From Stomoxys calcitrans (lineage: Eukaryota; Arthropoda; Insecta; Diptera; Muscidae): DNA of 64,000 nt. Below are positions 1 to 11,150 of the stretch, piece by piece. The notes under the pieces were generated by a model. That model saw nothing but the letters and a program-made list of their open reading frames with translations, made no database searches and had not been told where the DNA came from. Made by a program: the position numbers and the translations under genes. Each line of letters starts with the position of its first letter. Position 1 is the first letter of the stretch. The stretch lies in NCBI RefSeq assembly GCF_963082655.1, contig NC_081552.1, positions 121,310,958 through 121,374,957 on the forward strand, in the 5' to 3' direction.

Positions 1-1611
1 CAAAGTTTCTGGGGGTCTTTCCCTTCCCCAAAACATCCCCTAAACAGGAATTATTTACTGACCATGGCAATATGGGGCTGAAATGAAAGGTATTTGAGTG
101 TAGAATACGAATCTGATATCCAGATGTGGGACCAAGTGTTTGAGGGGCCGCCCATCCCCGAGAACATCCCCCAAAGACAAATTTACGACTATATCAATAT
201 GAGGCTCAAATGAAAGGTCTTTGGGAGTAAAGCACGAATCTGATATCAATGTTCGGGAAAAAAGTGAATGGGGCCACACCACCCCCACAACACCACACAA
301 ATAGGAAGTATTTGGTGACTATTGCAATATGTGGCTCAAACAAGAGGGTTATTCAAGTAAAACACGAATTTGATATATATTTCCAAGGCCAACTCACTGA
401 GTGGCCGCCCATCCCCAAAACACCTCCAAAGCCGGTCATGTTTGCCGACTATGGAAATATGGGGCTCAAATTAAATGTATTTGGGAATAAACCACGTATC
501 TGATATCAATATTAGGGAACAACTGTCTAGGGGACGTCCCACCACCATAACTACCCCCAAATAGGACGTATTTGCTCACCAAGACAATTTGGGTCTTAAA
601 GAGAGTGGAACTAAACACTCATAGTTTTTAAGGCCAATACCCCAAACGGGACATACTTGCTGAATTTTGCAATAAGGAGTTTAAATGAGACTAGAAAACA
701 AATTTGACATCCAATTTTGAGGCCAGTGGCAATATGAGGTTCAAATAAATGATATATAGATATATAAGAATAGAGCACGTTACTGATATATTTTCCGGGC
801 TTAGTGTTTGCGGGACCACCCCAATCCCCAAACCACCCCTTAATAAGGCATATTTACCGAACATGTCAATATGGAGCTTTAGTGAAAGGTATTGGGGGTA
901 GAACAAGAACTGATACCCACTTTTGGGACCAATTTTCTGGGGGTCTAACCCTCTCCAAAATACCCCACAAACAGCAATTTTTTACTGACCATCGCAATAT
1001 GGGACTCAAATAAAAGTAATTAGGAGAAGAATACGAATTTGATATCCAAATGTAGGGCCATGTATTTAGGGCATCATCCTTTTCCCAAAACACCCCCCAT
1101 AGGGTAAAATTTTTTCGACCATGATAATATTTGGATCAAATGACAGGTATTTGAGATTAGAAAACGAATTTGATTACGAACTTTGGGGACATGTGTTCGG
1201 GGGATGCCTCATTGTGTAAAATCCCCTTAAACCAATGGCAATGTGAGGTTTAAATAAATGGTATTTAAGAGAAGAGCACGATGATGATATTTTTTCAGGG
1301 TCAAGTGTCTGGGGGACCACCAGAATCCAGAATCACCCCTAAACCAGACATCATGATAATATCGCCCTGAAATAAAGTATTTTAAGAACGGAGTAGATCT
1401 TACATCCAAACTTAAATTCATAGACCAGTTAAGACCATATGGTTTCAGATAAACGCAGTTACATTCTTATACTGTTAGCCAAGCGATATACCATTTTCGT
1501 AGCATGGCAATTCACTAAAAGCTCTTTAATTGTGGAAAATAAATATTTAAAGGAAAACTTTGCTCTATATTAAGTATATAAAGGAGTAGCGGAGCTGGCC
1601 CGGTTCAGCTT
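1..1611 (-). mobile_element. F3 interspersed repeat, 3' part cut by window edge
   Basis: Read on the minus strand, the copy starts at the head motif CTGAACCGGGCC near 1595-1610, followed by the GCTCCGCTAC block. It then runs through several degenerate units of roughly 125-130 bp marked by 'TTTGAGCCCCATATTG' and 'TGGATATCA' words. The 3' end lies beyond base 1. Short frames here are chance translations of the units. The family has no protein of its own in this window, so it is non-autonomous. Its class is not clear to me; the tail seen in other copies recalls RTE-mobilised repeats. Confidence 0.7.
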
Positions 1612-1617
1612 TTAACA

Positions 1618-2143
1618 GAATATAGACCGATTCGGATCATACTTTGCACGAACGCTGGAAGTCATAGCAAATTTCAACCAAATCAGATGAAAATGTAGAC
1701 CTCTAGAAGGTCAAGAAGTAAAATCCGGGGATCGATTTATATGGGGTCTATATCAGTATATATAGATCGATTCGAATCATACTTGGCATAGATGTTGAAA
1801 GTGAGAACAGAAATATTTGTTCCCAATTTCAGCCAAATCAGATGAAAATTAAGGTCTATTCTGGCTTCAGAAGTCAAAACTGGGGATCGGTTTATATGGG
1901 GGCTATATCCAAATCTGAACCGATATAATCCATTTATAATCCCCAACGAACTACCTGTGAAAAATTTCAAGTGGATATCTTAATTCCTTCGAACACTATC
2001 GTTATTTAGACAGTCGCAGGTCATGGCTAGATCAACGCAGAATGTCAAGATGATTAAGGACATGTATAGGTCAATATTTCGAAGTGTAACAAATGGAATG
2101 ACTAGGTTAGTATATTTCCAATTTTACGGTGGTGGATATAAGA
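1618..2143 (-). mobile_element. Degenerate F1-like (DINE/helentron-like) remnant
   Basis: It contains recognisable but eroded F1 words in minus orientation: 'GATCGGTTTATATGG', the 'CATGGCTAGATC' block at 2021-2034 and a degenerate head at 2125-2143 (GGTGGTGGATATAAG). The hairpin terminus is lost. It abuts the head of the F3 copy to its left. It is much more diverged than the F1 copies further right, so probably older. Confidence 0.6.
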
Positions 2144-2149
2144 ATGCAT

Positions 2150-2996
2150 AGTAGAACAACCATGTGTCAAATGTGGCGGATAAGGGAGCAGACTATATAA
2201 ATGACCGATGTATGATTTCAACCCAACCATGAATATTTTCTACGAACGTCTAGAGAGAATACATCCGCTGCTCCGTCCATGATATTAAAATCGTCCTGGG
2301 AGATTGTAATGCGAAGATATGGAAGAAAAATATCTTTGGTCCAACAGTCGGAAAATTTAGCCTCCACGAGATAACGTCCGATAATGGGTTGAGGCTGCAA
2401 AAAACATGGGAGTTAGCAGAACCAGATTTCAACATAAAAAAAATCACGAAGCCACATATTTGTCCCTAGATTGAGAAGTAAGGAACCTAGTTGACCACGT
2501 TGTGGTAGATGGAAGGCATTCATCCAGTTAGATATACGATCTATCCGAGGAGCGAAAATAAATGAGGATCATTATCTTGTTGCAGCAAAGGTTCCCCCTC
2601 GTTTGAGCATTGCGAGAAAAGTTCGATCTGACTCTACACGGAAGCTTGACATTCAAAAGCCGAAAGCGCAACAAATGGCAACGGCATACTCAACTCGAAT
2701 GACCCAACTGCGCAGTGAACATCCATTGCCCATTCCATGGAAAATGCCGCAAAATCCATACAAGGATGGTACCAGAAGAGTCCCCTAAGAAACCCATGGT
2801 ACGATCAAGAGTGTCGAAATGCTTTGGAGCTAAGAATGCGACATACAGAGCAACCCTGCAATTAGAATCAACACGCCAGTTGAAGGAGTGGGAGAAAATA
2901 AGAAAGGAAAAACGTCTATTCCGCAGAAAGTAGAACATGAAAACAGGTGAGTGTAAGCGAATTTAGTTATACAGGAATTAATATGAAAGTCCGGAA
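2150..2996 (+). pseudogene. RTE-type LINE, endonuclease and linker remnant (5' part)
   Basis: Several frames together read as the apurinic-type endonuclease of an RTE-clade LINE. They include 'FYERLERIHPLLR', 'IKIVLGDCNAKI' (the GDxN motif), 'LHEITSDNGLRL', 'VDHVVVDGRHSS' (the D-H metal-site region) and 'GAKINEDHYLVAAKV' (the terminal S/D-H motif). After this come 'NPWYDQEC' and 'EKIRKEKRLFRRK', typical of the EN-RT linker in insect RTE elements. Frameshifts near 2400, 2480 and 2800 and stops break it. An F1 element interrupts it at 3001, and the reverse transcriptase part resumes at 4467 in the same direction. Confidence 0.75.
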
Positions 2997-3000
2997 TTGA

Positions 3001-4466
3001 AACAAGTAAAAGCGTGCTAAGTTCGGCCGGGCCGAATCTTATATTCCCTCCACCATGGATCGCATTTGTCGAGTTGTTTTCCCGGCGTCTCTTCTTAGGC
3101 TAAAAAGGATATAAGAAAAGAGTTGCTCTGCTATTAAAACGATATCAAGATATGGTCCGGTTCGGACCACAATTAAATTATATGTTGGAGACCTGTGTAA
3201 AATTTCAGCCAATTCGTATAAGAATTGCGCCCATTGGGGCTCACGAAGTAAAATAGAGAGAACGATTTATATGGGATCTGTATCGGGCTATAGACCGATT
3301 CAGAACATAATAAACACGTTTGTTGATGGTTATGAGAGGATCCGTCGTACAAAATTTCAGGCATATCGGATAATAATTGCGACCTCTAGGGGTCAAGAAG
3401 TCAAGATCCCAGATCGGTTTATATGGCAGCTATATAAGGTTATGAACCGATTTGAACCTTATTTGACACAGCTGTTGAAAGTAAAAATAAAATACGTTAC
3501 GCAAAATTTCAGCCAAATCGGATAGGAATTGCGCACTCTAGAAGCTCAAGAAGTCAAGTCCCCAAATCTATTTATATGAGAGCTATATCAGGTTATGAAC
3601 CGATTTGAACCATACTCGGCACAATTGTTGGATATCATAACAAAACATGTCGCGCAAAATTTCATTCCAATCGGGTAAGAATTGCGCACTCTAGAGGCTC
3701 AAGAAGTCAAGACCCAAGATCGGTTTATATGGCAGCTATATCAGGTTATAGACCGATTTGAACTATACTTGGCACAGTTGTTGGATATAATAACAAAACA
3801 CGTCGTGCAAAATTTCATATCAATCGGATAAGAATTGCGCACGCTAGAGGCTCAAGAAGTCAAGACCCAAGATCGGTTTATATGGCAGCTATATCAGGTT
3901 ATAGACCGATTTAAACTATACTTAGCACATTTGTTGGATATAATAACAAAACACGTCGTGCAAAATTTCATTCTGATCGGATAAGAATTGCGCACGCTAG
4001 AGGCTCAAGAAGTCAAGACCCAAGATCGGTTTATATGGCAGCTATATCAGGTTATGGAGCAATTTGAAACATACTTGGCACGGTTGTTGGATATCATAAC
4101 AAAACACGTCGTGCAAAATTCCATTCCAATCGGATAAGAATTGCGCACTCTAGAGGCTCAAGAAGTCAAGTCCCAAGATAGGTTTATATGGCAGGTATAT
4201 CAAAACATGGACTGATATGGCCCATTTACAATACCAACCGACCTACACTAATAAGAAGTATTTGGGCAAATTTTCAAGCGGCTAGCTTTACTCCTTCGGA
4301 AGTTAGCGTGCTTTCGACAGACAGACGGACGGACATGGCTAGATCGACATAAAATGTCGCGTCGATCAAGAAAATATATACTTTATGGGGTCTCAGACTA
4401 ATATTTCGAGTAGTTACAAACAGAATGACGAAATTAGTATACCCCCCATCTTATGGTGGAGGGTAT
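3001..4466 (-). mobile_element. F1 DINE/helentron-like element, full length, inside an RTE LINE
   Basis: On the minus strand it runs from ATACCCCCCATC-type head (4466 leftwards) to the CTTGTT terminus (3006-3001). The GC hairpin TTCGGCCCGGCCGAA lies about 15 bp before the end. Internal copies of the monomer anchor CTATATC at 3583, 3736, 3889 and 4042 are exactly 153 bp apart. It splits an RTE pseudogene. The flanking bases are A on both sides (T|T on the element strand), with no duplicated target. No transposase is encoded; such elements are thought to move with a Rep/helicase supplied elsewhere. Confidence 0.85.
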
Positions 4467-4958
4467 AAAATGAATCAAACATTAAAGAGATGGCATTAAG
4501 GCATGCATATGCTCCTGCAGTGACAAAGAAGGAAATCTGGTAACTGTTTTACCCAACTGCTAGTGTCCGACGATGGCGGCGAAGAGGATACCACAGAACC
4601 AAATCCTGATGATGGTATAGAATGTTTACCTCCTAGTCAAAATGAGGTCCAAGTCGCACTGACTCCACTGATGAACAACAAGGCAGCAAGAGTCTATAGG
4701 GTGCCCGCTGAACCATTTAAGACCGGAGGCGGCACGCTGATAAGGCGTATGCATCAACTTGTCTGCGCGACCTGGTTAGAAGAACGCATACCCGATGATT
4801 GAAACCTTAGCATACTATGTCCCGTACACAAGAAAGGAGACAATATGAAAAGTGCCAACTAACGAAGATTGAGTCCCCTCCCAATCGCATACAAGATACG
4901 TCCGAACGTACAGTGTGCAAGATTAAAACTTAAAGTCAATTAGATAATTGGACCCAAT
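4467..4958 (+). pseudogene. RTE-type LINE, reverse transcriptase N-terminal remnant
   Basis: It continues the fragment that ends at 2996. The frame at 4563-4800 reads 'EPNPDDGIECLPPSQNEVQVAL', 'NNKAARVYRVPAE' (RT motif 1, usually NNKAAGxDGIPAE; here the G-D pair is damaged), 'IRRMHQLVCATWLEERIPDD'. A stop at 4801 replaces the expected W, and reading on gives 'NLSILCPVHKKGDNMKSANYRRLS' and 'PIAYKI'. This is the start of the palm domain. The YADD region and everything after it is missing; similarity stops at the T-rich hairpin at 4959. Confidence 0.75.
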
Positions 4959-5048
4959 AGATTTTTTTTTAATTTTTTTTTTAAATTTACCGGAATCATC
5001 CACCATTTCGGTAAATTTTCAAAAAAAAAAAAATTTTAAAAAAAAATC
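4959..5048. repeat. A/T-rich inverted repeat (hairpin)
   Basis: Left arm 4959-4992 (AGATTTTT..., long T runs, then AAATTTACCG) pairs with right arm 5009-5048 (CGGTAAATTTTC, long A runs, then AATCT) around a loop of about 16 nt. It interrupts the RTE reading frame exactly where RT homology ends. It may be a small foldback/MITE insertion or slippage-grown hairpin; I see no clear target duplication. Confidence 0.6.
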
Positions 5049-5423
5049 TACAATTTTTGTTACGCTCATTTTGAATGCTAAATAAGTATGCATGAAACTT
5101 TCATATATTGTAAAGTACTATTCCTTAAAAAAATTCGAAAGAAAAATATGAATTTAACATACGTTTGTGCACTTATCTATTGCATATGGTATGCATGAAA
5201 AACAGCTTCATAGTATGGTAACGACGTATTTGTTTTGCTTACATATTGCTTCCGGTCGGCAGTTGTGTATGCCAATAGGGATTTGAAGTCGATTTACGAA
5301 GTTGAAATGAAAAACTTCACGAAAGCTAGAAATCGGTATAATCTTTATCCGCATGCTCTTGAATATCTTCAGTTAAATTTGCAAACTCGAACAGGAAGGT
5401 CATCGCGCGTGTTTGATATTTTT
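5049..5423. other. No recognisable gene; short coding-like stretch
   Basis: The left half is AT-rich with nothing recognisable. At 5235-5420 a plus-strand frame reads 'VVYANRDLKSIYEVEMKNF', 'ARNRYNLYPHALEYLQLN' and looks more protein-like than its surroundings, but I do not recognise it. It runs without a stop into the F2 element, so its end is artificial. It could be a fragment of another transposon protein. Confidence 0.3.
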
Positions 5424-6708
5424 AAACCCACCACCGGCGGATGGGGTATATTCATTTTGTCATTCCGTTTGCAACACTTCGAAATATCCATTTCCGACCC
5501 TATAAAGTATATATATTCTTGATCAGCGTAAAAATCTAAGACGATCTAGACATGTCCGTCCGTCTGTCTGTTGAAATCACGCTACAGTCTTCAAAAATAG
5601 AGGTATTGAGCTGAAACTTTGCACAGATTCTTTCTTTCTTTAGCAGGTTTCGTTCGAAGATGGGCTATATCGGACTATATCTTGATATAGCCCCCATATA
5701 GACCGATCCGTCGATTTAGGGTCTTAGGCCAATAAAAGCCACATTTATTATCCGATTTTGCTGAAATTTGGGACGGTGAGTTGGGTTAGGCCCTTTAACA
5801 TCCTCCGTCAATTTGGCTCAGATCGGTCCAGATTTGGATATAGCTGCCATATAGACCGATCTTCCGATTTAAGGTCTTAGGCCCATAAAAGCCACATTTA
5901 TTATCCAATTTTGCTGAAATTTGGGACAGTGAGTTTTCTTAGGCCCTTCGACAGTCTCTGTTAATATGGCTTAGATCCGTTCAGATTTGGATATAGCTGC
6001 CATATAAACCGATCATCAAATTTAGGGTCTTAGGCCCATAAAAGCCACATTTATTATCCGATTTTGCTATAATTTGGGACAGTGAGTTGTGTTGGGCCCT
6101 TCAACGTCCTTCTTTAGTTTGGATCAGATCGGTTCAGATTTGGATATAGCTGCCATATAGACCAATCCTCCGATTTAGGGTCATAGGCCCATTAAAGATT
6201 CATTTATTATCCGATTTTGCTGAAATTTGGGACAGTGCGTTGTCTTAGGACCTCCGACATCCTCCGTCAATTTGGCTCAGATCGGTCCAGATTTGGATAT
6301 AGCTGCCACATAGACCGATCTTCCGATTTGGGGTCTTAGGCCCTTAACACACGCATTTATTGTCCGATGTCGCCGAAATTTGAAACAGTGAGTTAAGTTA
6401 AGCCCATTGACATACTTCTGCATTAACGCACAGATCGGTCCAGATTTGGATATAGCTGCCATATAGACCGATCTCTCGGTTTTAGGTTTTGGGGCCATAA
6501 AAAGAGAATTTATTGTCCGATGTTGCCGAAATTGTGGACAAAGAGCTAAGTTAGAGGCTTAACTTAGCACTTTGTCCACATATTTCTGCTATGGGACATA
6601 AGGTATGAGTTTTGCACCGGATTTTGACGAATGGTGGTTTACATATATACCCGAGGTGGTGGGTATCCAAAGTTCGGCCCGGCCGAACTTAACGCCTTTT
6701 TACTTGTT
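5424..6708 (+). mobile_element. F2 DINE/helentron-like element, near full length
   Basis: The head is AAACCCACCACCGGCGGATGGGGTATA (first base changed from ATACCC), followed by the block TATAAAGTATATATATTC, ATGTCCGTCCGTCTGTCTG, and monomers bearing GATATAGCTGCCATATAGACC. The 3' end carries the 10-bp inverted pair AAGTTCGGCC/GGCCGAACTT at 6670-6690 and ends CTTGTT at 6708. Open frames inside are by-products of the 153-bp monomer. Confidence 0.85.
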
Positions 6709-7600
6709 TCTCCCTTTATTTTTTTTTTGCTGAAGCCGTTAAATAACAACAAAGTATGTACGATTTTAGATTTTTTTTTTTTTGTACACGTATGTACGTT
6801 TATACTGGCCGAGATATATACTGAAAGATTATTATAAATATATATAAAAATTATACTGAAGAAATGGTAGGTAAACGACACCTGAATAGACTTATACGAA
6901 AAGAAAAAATTCGTAACTGGGGTAGTCTTATGCAGCATTTAACTAATGAAAATATTGATTCTGAAAGGGACCAAGTAGGTTTCAACAATAATGGTGAAGA
7001 TCCAGTAAACGACATTGAGACAAACGACATCTTCGATGAAAAAAAAAATTAAAACATTCGAGACAAAATAAAAACCTGGTTTTTAGAATATCGTCCAACA
7101 ATTGCATGTGCAACAGCACTTTTAAAAATTTTGCACCCCTTACATCCTGAAATACCTGAAAGCATAGCAACTTTGACCAGTAAAAAACTTAAAGTGACAA
7201 AACGAACTGTGGCCGCTGGATCGTATTTTCATATTGGCATAGAGCATAATTTGGAATCATTCGTCGATACGTGTAAAAGAAATAATATAGGTGAGATAAT
7301 ATTAGACATAAGATGAAGTGAAGTCGGCCTATGGCCAATATAGCTGCCAATATTGGCCATAGGCCGACTTCACTTCATATTGGGGAAAAAATCCGCTGGA
7401 TGTAAATATCTATTTACATGACCTTATCTATTTATAGGTGCGGTTATTATCGAGAACATTGAAATAACAAAGTCTATGTTTGTGGCTGAATTGAGAAAGG
7501 CGATTCGACTATTGAAAAATAAGCAGAACAAAAATGAAAGTATTGCCAGAAGTAACAAAGGAGAATTGTTTTAAAATTTCCGTCCACTACAAATAAATGA
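6709..7600 (+). pseudogene. Broken protein-coding remnant of a multi-copy arthropod family (unidentified)
   Basis: A frame from ATG at 6864 encodes a basic start ('MVGKRHLNRLIRKEKIRNW') and an acidic linker, stops at 7052, and resumes as 'WFLEYRPTIACATALLKILHPLHPEIPES', 'AAGSYFHIGIEHNLESFV', 'EIILDIR'. After the palindrome at 7313-7378 another frame gives 'YWGKNPLDVNIYLHDL', then 'ENIEITKSMFVAELRKAIRLLKN'. The order ISH-LLKILHP-GSYxHFGI-LWPI-GKxPxDVNxYLxD matches my memory of an uncharacterised, transposon-associated protein repeated in insect genomes. At least three breaks (stop at 7052, the palindrome, stop near 7438) make it non-functional. Identity beyond that family is unknown. Confidence 0.45.
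7313..7378. repeat. Perfect 29-bp inverted repeat with 8-nt loop
   Basis: Bases 7313-7341 are the exact reverse complement of 7350-7378, and 7342-7349 (AGCTGCCA) is the loop. The left arm reads '...SEVGLWPI' in the frame of the surrounding remnant, so it is the native sequence. The right arm breaks the frame and appears to be an inverted copy. Confidence 0.9.
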
Positions 7601-7899
7601 AATTAACTTTATTTTATAGATTTTAACTAGTACTTGAAACATTTGAGACTGAATTTCAATATTCCTGAGAGGCTATTTTGTTTATTTTTAAGTTTGTTTA
7701 TTTTTAAGTACTGCTAATAAAATCAATAACAAAAATATGTAAAATACCAAATATTTTCTGGGGTATTATTCGTAGAAAACGGTGTTTTATTTAAAACTAT
7801 ACCTTGCATGAAAAAGCCAAATTTAATATGTGATGCTAATGTTGAATTCTTGATGTTAAACAAGAAGCGCTAAACTATGTGAACTGGTTTCACCATTAC
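7601..7899. other. AT-rich stretch, nothing recognised
   Basis: No frame of note, and no similarity to the other repeats of the window that I can see. Confidence 0.5.
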
Positions 7900-8836
7900 C
7901 TTACCTTAAACAAGATGCGCATTTTGGATCTTTAAACAATCGCATTTAAGTGGGACATCGCCCACAAGAATCATGCATGCTGGAAGCAACTGTGTATGCT
8001 AATGTCACGATGGCTTTAATTTACACTATTGCATCCGAGGGTGCAATATTTTTTGCTGGGGCAGTTCCTAGTCCCGCAAGTTCGTTCGCTTTACAATTCC
8101 CTGGGATATCTCTGTGGACCGGCACCCAAAATTTTGAACTGTTCAGCCATCTCGTTAAGAGATCTGCGACAGTCTAGGGCGGTTTTTGTGTTCAGAAATA
8201 CGTTTTTCAGGGATTTAATGGCTGCCTGCCTGTCTGAGAAGATATTTATGGCAATCGTCGTAATGCCATTATGTCTTAGCCATTCCACCACTTCCTTAAT
8301 TGCAAGGATCTCCGCTTGATACACACTGCAGTGGTCGGGTAACCTCTTAGATATGACCAGTTCTAGATCTTAAGAGTACACGCCAAAGCCCACCCAATCG
8401 TCTAGGTTGGAACCATCCGTATAGAAGTCTATGTAACTTCTGTTACCAGAGATATGGTTGTTCCAATCGGTTTTATCAGAAATAGTGGCACAGTACTTTT
8501 TATCAAAAAGCGGCTCAGATAGGTTGTAATCCACGCTGCATGGATCATCGGATATTGTATCAAGGATAACACAGTGTCGTATCCGCCACATGACCAATGA
8601 GAAAGCTCCCTTAACCTCATAGCAGTGGTCGATGCAATTTGTCTATTCACAAGGTCCAGAGCCATAAGATGAAGCATTAAATTCAGTGCATCAGATGGTG
8701 TCATCCTCAGTGCGGCTGTGATGCACAAACAAACCATCCTTTGCATCCGGTTAAGTATTGAGCAATAGGTGGACTTTTGAAGCGCCGTCCACCAGACCTC
8801 AACACCATATTGTATTATAGGTCTGACAACTACAGT
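7900..8836 (-). pseudogene. LINE 3' region: reverse transcriptase end and RNase H domain (LOA/I-like)
   Basis: Minus-strand frames join to 'IIQYGVEVWWTALQKSTYCSILNRMQRMVCLCITAALRMTPSDALNLMLHLMALDL' (thumb/connection region after the RT palm). This is followed by an RNase H domain: 'FYTDGSNLDDWVGFGVYS' (catalytic D of TDGS), 'VYQAEILAIKEVVEWL' (catalytic E) and 'NIFSDRQAAIKSL' (catalytic SD). Frame changes near 8430 and 8330 break it. The upstream part is replaced at 8837 by the (CAA)n tail of the neighbouring Jockey-like element, consistent with that element having inserted here. RNase H places it in the I/LOA/R1 group rather than Jockey. Confidence 0.75.
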
Positions 8837-11150
8837 TGTAGTTGTTGTTGTTGTAGCAGTTTATTGTGTTCTATCTTTCGTCTGCTTGATTCTGTTGAGT
8901 GTCAAGACCCAGGAACTCTGCGACTAAGATGGGGTGCGTCCATAGGGATCTGGGTCTGAGTCGAGTGGGTCTGGCCGGGCAGTTAAACAGGTGACGTGTA
9001 TCGTGCGGTCCCTGGTTACAATCGGGACATACATCTTGCACGTCCTAGCTCTGTGCGAATTGAGGCGGCTGAATCTGCCGGAACGTTCGGAGGGCGGCAT
9101 TCTGACAGATCTGAATATTATTCCACTGCGTGTCACAAAGTTGACGAGACCACACTGGCGCTGCATAACTTACCACAGACCGGCCAATTGCTTTGTACGT
9201 GGTCAACAAGGTTTCTTTGTCTGCACCCCAAGTGACTTGAGGACCTTGTTTCTACTTTTGACTTTTCGCAGATTGCTGTGGCATTTGGGGAGAATGTGTA
9301 AGAGCTGTCAAATGTGACGCCAAGTATTTTGGGACACTTGATGGTCGGAATCATTTCTCCATCGACCATCACAGTCAGCTCAGTATTCACCTCATGCAGT
9401 GAACAATGTGGCTGAAGATTTGGTGGCGGATATCTTTAGATTTCTTGCAGCGAAATATGAGACAAGTTCGTTGAGGTAGACGTTCAACCTATCGCTGATG
9501 TCATCAATGGGAGGGGGGCCTGATGCCATGATCGTACAATCGTCCGCATATGATACGATCTCTATGCCGTCTGGAGTGGGTGGAATGGTGGATAGGTTAA
9601 ACAGTGCCGGAGATATCACCACACCTTGGGGAACTCCCTGTTTCACTCTACAGTGTTTCGACTTCTTATCCCTAAATTCCACAAATGACTGGCGACCACA
9701 CAGATAATTCGCGACCCATCGTTTCAGGCCTGGCTGGAGGGACGTGTTGGTCCAGTCCCACGAGGACCGTTCTATCACATGGCCTGGGCTGATTGAAGCC
9801 ACGGCAAATGTGTGCGGTGATGGCATGCAAAGCTATTGTTGTGCCGTGCAGTCTTCGAAACCCATGTTGATGCTCGGCGAATGGAAATTCTCCTACGAGG
9901 CGCGGGAGGAGTAATGCCTCAAGCGTATTTGCCACTGATGAGAGAAGGAAGATCGGTCTGTACAACTCTCCCAAATTAGGGTCTTTTCCGGGCTTCAGTA
10001 GCGGGATCACTCTGCCCATTTTCCAGACATCGGGATCTATAAGAGTGTTCAATGACAGGTTGAGGGCAGTGGTAAGGTACTAAAACTCCAGGTGAATCCA
10101 AATTCTTCAACATCAATGTAGAGATTCTGTCGGGGCCCAACGCCTTAGATGATTTGGCGCCACGGATGACATTCATAACTTCGCCCACGGTAAATTGTGA
10201 TGGCTGTTCATCGGCTCGGAGACCACGAACATGGCGAATAGCTCTCCTCCTTGCCCTGTCTCTCTCGGGATGCACAATAAATTGACGGTTGAACAACCTG
10301 GCACATCTCTTCGGATCAGGCACGGTTATATCCTGTCATCTCATCTACCGGGGCTCGAGAATGACTTAACAGTAGACCACAGTTTGCCTACACCGGTGCC
10401 TAAGTTACATTGCTCCAAGTGTTCCAGTCACAAATTCCGCTTATGTTCGTTGACTACCCTGTTTATTTCCAGATTCAGCTCGCTGATTGGTATACTCTCT
10501 GAAGCCAGTCCAATCGGCCTTCTTATGATTGATAAACGTCCGGCGCTCAGAGGTTATGAAGTCGGGTGGGCGGTCGATGGTGAGAATTATGGGGAGGTGG
10601 TCTGACCCAGAGAAATGACGGCTTGCCAGGATACGTCACTCAGGAGATCAGGGGATGCAATGGAGATGACTGGCGAGCTGCTGCACGTCCTCCTAATCCT
10701 AGTGGGGCAACCTCATTCACCGTGCAAAACGTGGAGCTTTCAATCTGCTCTGCCAAAGCTATGCCACGCTGGTCGTTACCTAGGGGAGAATGCCATGACG
10801 TGTGATGCGCATTAAAGTCCCCTAGAACCAGACGATTATGGCCAGATAGCAACCCACTATACCAACTGGCGGTAAGTACACGTTGTATAGTTCTATCTTG
10901 GCAGTACCAGACCTGACTGCTATCCCCATGCATTCCATGTAGGGGTCACTAGCGTCATGCGCAGGCGAGATAGGTCTATATTGCACGAAATGGTGTATTA
11001 CGAAGGCCAATGCCCCACCTCCATTCCTTGAGCGATCCCTACGTAGCACATTGTAACCGTGACAACTGTGCAAGCTGCAGGTGTCGGTCAGCTTTGTCTC
11101 CTGGATCGCTACGATCAATATGCTCTTCCGACTCATAAAGTCCACGAACT
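8837..11150 (-). pseudogene. Jockey-like LINE (LINE B), ORF2 endonuclease-reverse transcriptase remnant
   Basis: In minus-strand order the frames give the endonuclease ('ILIVAIQETKLTD' with the catalytic E, 'GGGALAFVIH', 'IELYNVYLPP', 'NRLVLGDFNAHHTSWHS'). Next comes the RT ('VMNVIRGAKSSKALGPDRI', 'WKMGRVIPLLKPGKDPN', 'QHGFRRLHGT', 'VKQGVPQGVVISPALFNL', 'IEIVSYADDCTIMAS' with the YADD core, 'NLKISATKSSATLFTA', 'PKILGVTFDSSYTF'). A C-terminal piece ('RLNSHRAR', 'THLFNC'-type region) is damaged. At least five frameshifts. Compared with the second copy at 18719-19668 it lacks about 390 bp between 9090 and 9100. The 3' end has a (CAA)n tail, seen on plus as TTGTTGTTGTTG at 8837-8850. Confidence 0.85.

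Noticed and set aside
3016..3036. GC-rich hairpins TTCGGCCGGGCCGAA as transcription terminators
   Set aside because: They sit at a fixed distance from the ends of F1/F2 elements and match the 3' hairpin of Helitron-type elements. Bacterial-style terminators make no sense in this genome.
6631..6837. Plus-strand frame 'MVVYIYTRGGGYPKFGPAELNAF' and its relatives at 60141, 18454 and 39626
   Set aside because: This is the translation of the F2/F1 terminal hairpin region and reappears at every copy.
9498..9707. Plus-strand frames over the Jockey-like LINE (e.g. 9498-9707, 10231-10605)
   Set aside because: They are antisense shadows of the minus-strand RT, whose motifs (VPQG, YADD) are unmistakable.
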